Positions 1 through 8,961 of a DNA stretch of 64,000 bases are shown here, piece by piece (position 1 is the stretch's first letter; each line of letters starts with the position of its first letter). Below the pieces are notes generated by a model, which saw nothing but the letters and a program-made list of their open reading frames with translations, had not been told where the DNA came from and ran no database searches. The stretch spans positions 5,952,001 through 6,016,000 of the forward strand of contig NC_060023.1 in assembly GCF_021134715.1 (NCBI RefSeq). The letters run 5' to 3'. The position numbers and the translations under genes are program-made. The DNA comes from Daphnia pulex (lineage: Eukaryota > Arthropoda > Branchiopoda > Diplostraca > Daphniidae).

Positions 1-840
1 CATAAGTTTAGCGGGACATTGCATCCACTTTACGTGAACACGTACATCTGTACCCTGGCCAATTTTAGTGGCATCCAGGTTGAGTGAGTCTTTTCTTTTC
101 CTTTAGAGATAGGAGTATTGCAGCTTGAACACTGTTCACTGTAATTCCTTTTACAAAACCTCTAGCTAGTGCATCACAAATAAAAGCAATTGATTTTACC
201 ACAATCAATGAAATCAACGATATCTGTCGTTGACATCAACTTCATTTTCTTCTAAAAGTTTATTTCAAAAGGGTTCAAGATAAAGATTTAGATCTGATGG
301 TTTCTCCCCGTCTGCACAAAAAATTGACACAGGGAATGGACGAATCATTCGCATTCTAGACTCGATAAAGAATTGGTCAGAAAGCTTTTGTTCCACTTTT
401 ATAAAGATTAGACCCGTCAATACTGAATTTTAATGTAAATCCGTTCCCACCATCAGTAATACCACATTTCAGTTTGAAAAGAAGCCCTTTGATAAGTCCA
501 AAATGTTGAAAAGAATCGGAATTAATTTTTTTCCTAGGGGTTTTTACAAATTGTGCGTGCATCAGTATGGATGTTATGACCGGTTATGGCCACGACCTAC
601 AAAAAGATTAGTAAAGTCTTTAAAAGCCGGCCGTATAAGTCTGTGTTCAGTAACAATAGCTCCAAATCGTCCGTCAGAAAAGGTTGATTGGTCACTACTT
701 GAAATACTACTTGATGACATTTCTTTGCTGTTTCTGTAGTTGTCTTCAGGTGGTTGTGTTAGAAGTGGAATTTCATCCTCTTCAATTGTCGAATCTAAAG
801 CGCCGAACAATTTTGCAGCCCTTAACATACACAACATACG
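1..840 (-). pseudogene. Relic of a tnp2/CACTA-like transposase (minus strand)
   Basis: Reading the minus strand in pieces gives segments typical of the large animal 'transposase domain-containing' proteins that resemble plant tnp2/CACTA transposases. One piece (about 410-380) reads IDGSNLYKSGTKAFWPI, matching the family pattern 'nvDGlpl.ks....fWPIl'. A second (about 200-150) reads FICDALARGFVKGI, matching 'f.cDaPArafl'. Frames shift and stop codons intervene between the pieces, for instance after the segment ending QPGCH. An acidic, serine-rich open stretch at 837-574 may be the upstream part of the same protein. The element cannot make an intact protein. Its left edge runs off the window. 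Superfamily assignment is from remembered family patterns and is moderate. Confidence 0.5.
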
Positions 841-1200
841 TACATTCCACTGCCATGATCAAAAACGCATGCAATTGATGGTATTATTGACAAAGAGCTT
901 TCTCATGTGAACCAAAATAAACATGCTGTTACTTTACTTATCAGTTAAATGGTTTTCATTCCAGTTCTCGGCTAGCCCAGTTCTCTTCGGGATTTCGATC
1001 AATTATCAAATTCATTCATACATAATTATCAATCACTGATCACACATTTCTTATAACAGTGAAAATCATTCGTAAATTATACAGAAAACAAAACTATCAA
1101 CTTCAAAACACTGTTCCGGGCGGTTTGAACCATTATCTAATTTAACCATCTAATTTGGAATAACCACTGGAAGCTAAGATCATAGTATCTGAGCCCGGCT
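841..1200. other. AT-rich non-coding stretch
   Basis: No coding-like frame, RNA gene or clear repeat was seen between the transposase relic and the degenerate tandem repeat. Confidence 0.4.
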
Positions 1201-1480
1201 GTTACAGACCTGTTTCATTGCTGTGAAACGTACTCTGTAAACCAAGGGTAGTACAGACTATTAAAAAAAAACCTGTACCTGGTACTCGGAGTACGTTACC
1301 CAAAGTTGTTGCGTCCCTGATCAAGTGCTGGGAAACTTATTCTGTGAACCAAAAGCAATCCAGACTTTTTTAAAATACTCATTTTAAAGTCTGTGTCACC
1401 GAGTATGTTATCAAAAAATGTTACAGCCCTGATCCAGTGCTGTGAAACTTACTTTGTGAAACAGGTGTAAAACAGAATAT
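1201..1480. repeat. Degenerate tandem repeat, three units of about 110 bp
   Basis: Three successive segments starting near 1201, 1308 and 1420 share the pattern GTTrC-G-CCTGwt-cA-TGCTGtGAAAC-TA-TcTGTrAACC. Spacing is about 107 and 112 bp. Weaker echoes occur near 1550 and 1675. No coding function is apparent. It looks like an old minisatellite or the interior of a decayed repeat. Confidence 0.5.
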
Positions 1481-1560
1481 TTTCAATACCCTGAATGAAG
1501 TCTGTAAGCCAAAGTATAGAAATATTATTAAAAACAGAGGTGTTACTTGTCTGTTTTAAG

Positions 1561-2880
1561 TCGGTAATACAAAGAAAATATGTTCAATGTATTACAATGA
1601 ATAACCAGTGAACGCGCGTACAGGCAAGTTTTACATGCAGATTACAGACATTGAAAATCACACCTAATTCAGAGTCGTTACAGATCTGTTTTCAATATGT
1701 TTCCCGGAAAACGGAAAAACATAGCTGAAACACAGTCTGCTACAGGGATGTATGCAACCTGGGATAGTGGCGTTGGGTTTTCCTTATCAATTTCATATTT
1801 CACAATTGGTTGACATGACTAGTAACCTCACACATTTCACTTTCTAAATCTATCTCAACAAAGGAATTAATATCTTGATTGTGATGACGAGTTACAGTCC
1901 ATGCATTACTTAGACAACAGTGGAATGCAAATGAAATGCCCAATGTGAGAACACGTAAATCATAATCTAAATAAAAGCACAGCAAATTATTAATAAACAT
2001 TTCTTAAAACATTAAATGATAAACCCATTGGAAAATCACGGTATGCAAAAATTACACCACCTGTGCCTTATCACGAGAAATTCAAATATGAAAGGGTCAA
2101 AATGATATGGACATACCCTAATGAAATAATGGTATTCCTTTCCCTACACGATGACACACTCACTAGTTAGAGTAACCCAGTTTCCTTTTCAGGACTTCAA
2201 GTTTAGATATTGGAATAAATTGGTAATATAAAAAATATGAACAATAGCAAATATGTTTTACATTTGTAACATTATCATATAGCTACATGGAAATCTTACC
2301 AATTTATCAGGGAACATGATCTATAAAATTATCTTCAATTTAAGATACCGGACAAAAATAAACAAATTTAAATGAACATTTTGAAATTAGCTTACTCATA
2401 TGCCCCAGTCTTTATTCCTTATAGACTTATCCGTTAGTGTTTATGATGATTCATTTCCTGGTCTTCTGAGTCTTACTGTTCAGAAGTGCCATGTTATTAA
2501 TCTTTGGATTTTTACAGAATCAAACTGCATTACATTTTTTATTTACTGGTTTTCATTACAGCTTTTCAAATCTTAAGCATTGGAAGATTTACAAACTTTG
2601 TAAATGAGTCTCGATCAATATTTTCCTAAATGAACCCATTTGAAAGTTTAGACATTGTTGCTTACTGACCGGCCTTTGATTTTGTCTTACCTTGTCATTT
2701 TCTTTTGCCTCTTGTTGTGAGATACTGTGAAGACCTCAGGTAGCACAACACACTTAATGCTTTCTAATATGTAAAAAAAAAAAAAAAATATGTGTTTGAT
2801 ATATTTACAGAGAGTTACAAATTAATGATAGTATAGTATTAGATATAGATATCCAATGCGTAATTGAAAAAAAATGCAAG
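1561..2880. other. AT-rich intergenic sequence, nothing recognised
   Basis: No convincing coding frame. It contains a 15-base A run near 2774 and general AT-rich drift. Confidence 0.4.
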
Positions 2881-2898
2881 GCTATCGAGTTGCTAAAT

Positions 2899-3413
2899 GT
2901 AACTAAAACTAGGGTTGACTATAAAACGTGGTGGTCTCATCGCCCCGATTAAACAACCTGCCCGCGTTGAGGAAACTTCGTCGCAATCCATCGTTGAAGA
3001 GGAGAAGCCTGACGTGGAAGATCTTCAAGAGTTCGAGAGGTTTGAGAATACCCCACCCCTCCAAAAATACCAAAAAACCTTGCAACTTTGAACTTGTATT
3101 CCTGTTATTGTCCCAATTTATAGTTGCTTTTATCGTCCCCTGCTCTAATGTCTAAAAACCTTAGTAACTTTCTTTGCTTAACAGACCATGTTTTTCAAAA
3201 TCTCACCAAATTCAATGCTTTCCCAAATCTTGGGTATTTTGAAGTAAAAAAATTGTAAACTTTTTATCTCAACAGAAAAATATTCCAACCAGATGATCAG
3301 TGGAGTCTAAGACAATCTTTTATGGAAAGAAATAGAGAGAGAATGCTGTCTAACAAGAGTCTTCTTAGAATTTCTGATAAGCTTGTTAACATGGCATTTA
3401 TGGGACAGTAGTA
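2899..3413 (+). CDS. Partial XTBD-like (XRN2-binding) domain gene, two exons
   Basis: Two open segments join in frame across a plausible GT-AG intron (about 3040-3274). The first reads KRGGLIAPIKQPARVEE and continues as an acidic stretch to QEFER. The second, 3275-3413, begins KIFQPDDQWSLRQSFMERN and ends LLRISDKLVNMAFMGQ at a good donor (gtaagt). The pattern W-x-x-R-x-x-F, then L-x-x-x-S-x-x-x-x-N-x-x-F-x-G, fits the XTBD domain of CDKN2AIP, NKRF and PAXT-1, which bind the nuclear exonuclease XRN2. No start codon or 3' end was resolved: an in-frame TAA lies just upstream (about 2896), and the best downstream exon soon stops. It could be a small gene with unseen exons or a pseudogene. Confidence 0.4.
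3130..3245. repeat. Direct repeat, copy A
   Basis: Shares segments such as TCGTCCCCTGCTCTAATG and CCAAATTCAATGCTTTCC, and the end TTGGGTATTTTGAAGTAA, with 3790-3906. It lies mostly inside the putative intron of the XTBD-like gene. Confidence 0.6.
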
Positions 3414-3789
3414 AGTATCTTTATAGTATAGACTATTGCATCTGACTACTTAAGGTTCTTATAACAATTAAACTTTAGATACCTTTTATCGAAGATCTCC
3501 AAAGAATCACTAAGTTATCTGTAAACTTATTGGTGCAGTTCAGAGACGAGAAAAGACTAATGCGAAGCAACGGAGGTAAAAAGAAAAATTAAGCAATTGA
3601 ATATCAAGTATTATCAAAATGTTATCTTTATCGTACTAGAATACTTGGTCAACAGTGGACTAGATAACCTTGTTCTTCTAATTTTTCAAAAAGATTGCGA
3701 TAATATTGAATCTGGTCTTGGTTTGGAACATGATCTCTATAAAAACAAATATTCAAGATTCAGCCAGGCTGTGTGGAGTCTATCTACAA

Positions 3790-3906
3790 CTGAATTTCTC
3801 CTCGTCCCCTGCTCTAATGATGTCTATTGTCTTTGCTTTTGTGACCATGCTTTTGAAAATCTCGCCAAATTCAATGCTTTCCTATATCTTCGGTATTTGG
3901 AAGTAA
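3790..3906. repeat. Direct repeat, copy B
   Basis: Diverged second copy of 3130-3245 in the same orientation, about 660 bp away. It suggests a local duplication around the XTBD-like exons. Confidence 0.6.
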
Positions 3907-4184
3907 TTTCAAATTCCAGGATAACTAATGAATGTGTAGGGGAGACCGGACCCACCATGGACTGCCTACCAAGTTAGAAAGCGTTAAACACACTATTCTA
4001 GATATTTAAAATAAAATATAAAAAATACATAAATTTTGTATAGAATTTGATTCTACGTCTAATAGACTAAGTAAAAATGATTGTATTAAATTTTTTCATA
4101 GAATTTTTTTTAAATGTAAAAATTCGTAAATTTGTTCCTATTGATTTCGTCAATTGCGAGTTAAGAGCGTCCTAAAAGAAACCT

Positions 4185-4535
4185 TGTCTGGCACCATTCA
4201 CGGACGGCAAATGATACCATGCCAGAATCGTCACCTTCAGTGGTTCCACAGCCCAAGTCCACTATTTCGATTATGCTAATCATTACACAGTCAACACGAA
4301 TGGCCTGCGAACACTACCGCTGAAGTTTATTGAACACCCGCCCCTTGCATTCAAGTGTCGCGTTGATGGAATTAACGAATTGTCGAGGCCTTGTTATCAG
4401 CTTGCGGGAAGCGATTGTTTGACCGTTTTTGCCTCAAGGTCGTCTGTGGAGTAATTTATGTCCGATTCTTATACCCGGGTGACGTCAATTTGGTCGAGAA
4501 ACTATGCGTGGATCGAATCCCTAAAAGACCTTGTT
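4185..4535 (+). pseudogene. Tudor-domain pseudogene
   Basis: From 4185 the plus strand reads CLAPFTDGK, a TGA stop at 4212-4214, then YHARIVTFSG, VHYFDYANHYTVNTNG and LKFIEHPPLAFKCRVDGI. This is a near-textbook Tudor domain: 'CLA.y.DgkWYRArv...v.FiDYGN...V....lr.lp..f...Pp.a..C.l.gi'. The TGA sits exactly where the conserved Trp of 'WYRA' belongs, a single-base TGG to TGA change. The frame ends at TAA 4452-4454. A +1 frame continues coding-like as VCGVIYVRFLYPGDVNLVEK to a stop near 4535, so a frameshift is also present. Tudor domains bind methylated Arg/Lys, often in piRNA-pathway proteins. The parent protein is unknown. Confidence 0.7.
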
Positions 4536-4638
4536 TAAAAGAACTGCTCTGAAACTCCGGAAGATCTTAAAGAGAGAGTGAAAAAAGTGTGAAGAAAAAT
4601 AGTTTTCAATTGGGACTCTATGTGGAAAGCTTCCACCA

Positions 4639-4774
4639 TGGGTGATGAGAAGAATGGTGAAGTCACGCCATACAACAGAACTGAAGCGTATGCTGAGGCA
4701 GGCCACTACGGTGCTACCGTCGTTTCTCCCGGTTTCAAGAGCTCTTATGGCACATTTACATGTAACGGGATTTG
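4639..4774 (+). CDS. Short coding-like stretch downstream of the Tudor pseudogene
   Basis: An ATG in a good context (ccaccATGG) opens a frame reading MGDEKNGEVTPYNRTEAY and on through a Tyr/Gly/Ser-containing tail to a stop near 4774. The base composition is more GC-rich than the surroundings, as in the preceding Tudor segment. It may be another exon of the same dead gene. No family was recognised. Confidence 0.25.
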
Positions 4775-4929
4775 AAACATTTATTTTTAATACTTAGAAA
4801 GGTATAATGGCAAATTTACTTAATAAAAAGTAAGTTTATTTATAGTACAATATTTAAAAATAATCAAGATATTCTCCAAGTCATAATGTAGAATTTAAGT
4901 TTGAATTTTATGATTTGATGAAATCCGAA

Positions 4930-6450
4930 ATCAATGTCATTTTGGTTATTTCAGATTGGATTAAATCCAGAAATGTGGCATCTAACCAATCAACATAATC
5001 GGAAGATTTATAATTTCATGAAGGAGGTATTAATTCAGATAACGATAACGAAATGCAAGATAATCAATTTCATTTGAAGGAGGATGAATTGTTTTCAATG
5101 ATGCGTGGTAATAGGGCATCCCGTAATTAGAGTACAGAGAATAAAACTGAAGAGGAAAATTATAATGAAACATCCTAGTTTTAATTTAATGGTTACATAA
5201 ACAACGATAAATGGAAATCACCTGTTATACAATTTTATAGCGGGTTATCTTTCCATGGTGTTATTATGATTGCAACATGTTTCGCTTGATACTCTTTCAC
5301 AAATAATGCTTTGCAAAATTTATTAAATATATTAGGATAAATTTTTCCCAAGGATTCACAACTTTCGCGCCTACAACCTAATTGTTAAAACAAAATTCCA
5401 AAATGCTATATTGAAAAAAGTTCTTTTGCCCATCGGAATCATTGATTCATTGTCATGAACAAATTATGGAAGAAAATAAAATGTTTAAGTGGCCATTCAT
5501 TGGGGTGAAGGAACATACAAAATCTTACTTGGCCCTCAACAGATGTTTATATTTCTTCATGTCTGTGGCTGATCAACTGAAGTGTAAATAGGAATTTTTT
5601 GGACTTGGGAAGCATATAAAAAGTATTGCAGGAAAAAATAATCCTGAGAACGTAATATCTGACGTCTATGATGGCTTGATAATGTATGCTGCCCAGTATT
5701 CTGAAAGACAAAGGGGCAGTACAGAACTTGGGATCCACTGATCCACCGATGGGGTTGTCAGTTTTAAGACAACTAATACGGCAATTTGGCCAGTTCAATT
5801 CATCATTCTCTTACTTCCTCCCTCAAAAAGAAAAAAAATCCCTGTTTGAGTAGTGGTTTGCCAAAGGTTAACCTAATTGCAATGCGCTTTTAAGAGGATT
5901 TTGCGAAGAAATAAAAAATCTCCATTACCGTTTTCCATGGAAAAGGAATAATCAAATTATGACTTCAAGTCTTCAACAGTTTAACTGTTAGGCTTTTGCT
6001 GTGATTGTTCGTGCCTCAGTTCAAAACTCTGTGAAATTTAGTGGCTTTTTTGGATGCAGTCGTTGTGAAAATAGTGGGACGAGGGTAGAAAATAAAACAA
6101 TTTACAATTAAGAAGAAATTTTAGTATTAAGGGATAAAAATTATGTTGAAGAGTGTGCAAGAAGAGCAAATGAATGTTAATACCAAACCGGGGTAAATGT
6201 AAATTCTGTTTTGAGTCTTCTTCTAGCTCAGTTTGACATAATACTTAGAATACTTTTTGATTCTATGCATTGTCTAGACCTTGGGGTTATGAAGCAACTG
6301 ACATCACTTTGGTTCGATTCCAAAAATTGTGATGAACCGTGGTACATGGTATTATCAATAAAAGATATTAACAATAAATTGTCTAATGTATTTCCGTCTT
6401 TAAATGTGTCCCGATTACCTACCAGCCTAAGTCTACGTCCAAGTTAGAAG
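4930..6450 (+). pseudogene. Relic of a tnp2/CACTA-like transposase (plus strand)
   Basis: Broken frames carry landmarks of the same transposase class as 1-840, in the opposite orientation. About 5995-6075 reads VRASVQNSVKFSGFFGCSRC, matching 'd.pARa.vqn..q.nG.ygC..C'. At 6235-6440 comes LFDSMHCLDLGVMKQLTSLW, matching 'D.MHcv.LGv.+.l..lW'. An acidic stretch near 5040-5100 resembles the N-terminal part. Many stops and shifts separate them. Retained landmark residues include the Cys pair and the Asp-Met-His-Cys block. It is a dead copy. Confidence 0.55.
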
Positions 6451-6719
6451 TTCTCAGAATAGAGAAATGAACTGCTGTCGACAATTTATTTTCAAATGAT
6501 TTCTTCCAGAACCGTTTTACAATAATTTTTTTTTTGTTCAGTACCTCCATTTACCTACTAAATCAGAAATCTGTTATCCTTTATGAGTTAAATATCCCCC
6601 CACTAAATTATTTACTTATTCGTCAAGGATTTCCAAAAATTATAGGGCCTCGGTAATATGAGTTTGAATGTCCATCCCAGAGATAAGGAGATGGGTCACT
6701 CTGTGTAAAGTTCTTTTCC

Positions 6720-6845
6720 CCCCTCCTCCTCCCTAGCCGACGAATTCGACTGCCCTGCTCCTTTCGGCGAGCTCCGGAAGCATTTCCCAGTAGTTCTCCC
6801 CCTTCAGGACCGCCCCTACCGCCAAGTAAGGTAAAGCTTCCGGAA
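6720..6845. repeat. Repeat module A-B (partner of 60123-60290)
   Basis: Contains two joined modules: A (CCCTCC-TAGCCGACGAATTCGAC...CTTTCGGCGAG) and B (CTCCGGAAGCATTTCCCAG...CCGCCAAGTAAGGTAAAGCTTCCGG). At 60123-60290 module B appears in the same orientation, followed by the reverse complement of module A. The full repeat is probably A-B-A', with A and A' as inverted ends. Superfamily unknown. Confidence 0.6.
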
Positions 6846-7463
6846 CTATCAACCAACTAACTATCATCAAGCAATCAACAATCCGAAAAACAAACTTTGT
6901 CTATTCAAAAATTTAAACTAAACAAATCAATCTAACTTTTTTTCTCCCAAACACTCAAGATGGTTCTCCCAACAAACGAAGCCTCTTGAAGAGGTGTCAA
7001 AGCACACGTCACATGATGGGTCAACCAAATCAATGACGACGCTCCAGTCCCAGCTTCCTCTACAAAGTTGCCAAAACGACAAATCAAGCTCCATTTAAAG
7101 GAGATGTACTTGAACGGACGTCCTTCTGGGAAGGGTACAACGCCACTGTCCATAGATTAACAATTCCGGTCAGCAACAAGCCCACTTCTCAATATAAATC
7201 TCTTAGCAAAACCAGAAGAAAAGACAGCTCACCTCCGGGGAGAGAAGCAGTATCATCTCCAAGAAAGCCAGCGCTGCCCCGTGTGTTCTGCAAAGAAATG
7301 CATTGGACAACAAATTTCCCAATGAAGCTAAAAGAGTAGAAGGCAATCATTACCAATCAGAAAAAGATGCTCCAACTGCTTCGGTCAACACGAAACAATT
7401 GAAGGCAGGCAGTTGAAGGCAGGCTTCAGAAGATAGGCAGGAGCCTAGCTTCAACAGAAGAAT
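6846..7463. other. Unassigned sequence between repeats
   Basis: A minus-strand open frame at 7153-6932 (73 codons, no recognised motif) and a moderate-GC segment to about 7440 are present. Neither shows family features. It may be the interior of the repeat beginning at 6720. Confidence 0.3.
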
Positions 7464-8278
7464 AGAGCTCTTCGGGGTAGGGCTGTGGCCCGGGCGATGA
7501 AAACCCGGGCCACCGCCCGGGCTGAACGAAAAAAAAAAACAACCCGACTCGACCCACCGAGGCATTTTTTTTAACGGGGCGGGCGACGGGTTGAACCCCC
7601 GGATCCACGGGCCAACCCAGCGGTGGCGCCATCTAGTAGTCACATAGAGAAGCTCGTTATTCTCTATGCCTGCGGCCTCAAGAAAGACCTAAAAATATTG
7701 CCACCAAATGCTCTACGAGAATTTCGTAGCATGAAAAGTAGGATAAGTGGTAGAAAAGGGCGTTCAGGGGTGTTCAGAAGACAGAATTGACGTGTCACTG
7801 TTGGAAGAAGAAGATAATTAAGAAATTTAGAGAATTTTTTAAAGTTTGTAAAAAAAAAGTGTGTTTGAACCGATTTTTTACCCGGGCCGTTACCCGGCCG
7901 GTAAAAATTTTTTGACCCATGGGTTGGCCCAGGCAAAACCCGTTCACTCAGTTGGCCCAACCCGCTCCGACCCGCGGAAGAAGAAAAACCCATAAAAAAA
8001 ACCCGCTAAAAACGTCCCGGGCCACAGCCCTACTTCGGGGTTGCCTTTTCACTTACCGAGTACTTTGCAACGCAGCTGCCAATGTCACAGCGCGAAAGCT
8101 GCTAGCCAATGAAAAGAGCGCGAAAGGGGGGTCAGCTATGGTGGCAAAATCCACCCGTTAGGGAGGAAGTGTTAGGTTAAGCTTCAAGTGACTTCGCGCA
8201 CTTCTCTCTCTGTCTCGCGTTGTGACATTGGCTACCGCGTTGCCAAGTATTCGCAAAAGAAAAGGCATAAGGGCTCTT
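7464..8278. mobile_element. MITE with imperfect ~65-bp terminal inverted repeats, split by a nested hAT MITE
   Basis: After removing the nested element at 7478-8032 and one TSD copy, the left end reads AGAGCTCTTCGGGG followed by TTGCCTTTTCACTTACCGAG, TACTTTGCAACGC, GCCAATGTCACAGCGCG. The reverse complement of the right end (8278-8215) reads AAGAGCCCTTA-TGCCTTTTC, then ATACTTGGCAACGC, GCCAATGTCACAACGCG. These are imperfect inverted repeats of about 65 bp. No coding capacity is seen. It abuts a related MITE at 8269-8526. Confidence 0.65.
7478..8032. mobile_element. Nested non-autonomous hAT-type MITE with perfect 8-bp TSD
   Basis: The left terminus is TAGGGCTGTGGCCCGGGCG and the right terminus, read in reverse complement, is TAGGGCTGTGGCCCGGGACG (17 bases identical). 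The flanks are CTTCGGGG at 7470-7477 and CTTCGGGG at 8033-8040, a perfect 8-bp target duplication as expected for hAT insertion. The interior is rich in CCCGGGC motifs and encodes nothing recognisable. It inserted into the older MITE that surrounds it. Confidence 0.85.
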
Positions 8279-8526
8279 CGTGGTGTGTTTTATTTAGCGA
8301 AGCAGATACGGCATGTGTTAGGGATACCAAGGGCATGAAGTATAAATAAAGAAGTGCTCTTGCTTCTTTATTCCATAAAGAAAGGAGTACTCTTGCTCCC
8401 TTATATCCCTTATATGCCCTTGGCCTAACGGCTAAGGCCTAACGGCTAACACATGCCGCATCTGCTTCGCCACGCTGCGTTGCCAGATAAAACGGCTAGA
8501 TAAAACAGACCCCGAAGAGCCCTATA
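8269..8526. mobile_element. MITE of the 'AGGGCTCTTCG' family, copy 1
   Basis: Left end AAGGGCTCTTCG, with GCGAAGCAGATACGGCATG about 25 bp inside. The right end in reverse complement reads TATAGGGCTCTTCGGGG, with GCGAAGCAGATGCGGCATG further in. The arms frame a short imperfect palindrome (about 8348-8425). The right end closely matches the left end of the element at 34293-34436 over about 58 bp. No coding capacity. Confidence 0.8.
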
Positions 8527-8961
8527 GGCAGAGCCATTAACTATGGTTACCCGACTCAACGTTAAAGGCTTCCATAAAATTTCTGACGACAATCACTGCC
8601 ACCTGGTGGGTGTCTTACACAAACACTACGTGCCAGGTGCCACTACAACCATTTGAACTACCATTTGAAATTTCTAAGTTCTAACAACGCTGATACGTTT
8701 TGGGAAACTATTGCTTTACTACTTAGTCTTTATAGGTTTGATTTACTGTCTTAATTGGTTTCCTCTCAATATTTTGCAAGCTAATTAAAATTAGGTAGCT
8801 TTAAATTTAAAATAATAAATTTGTCCTCGCTCCCAGCGAAGACAGCACCGTCCACTATCGATAAGTAGAGTTTTATTATGTACAAACATAAAGAACATTT
8901 ACTTTAAAACGCTTTTATACATCCATACGCAACGCAACTATACAATATATTTCAAAAAAAA

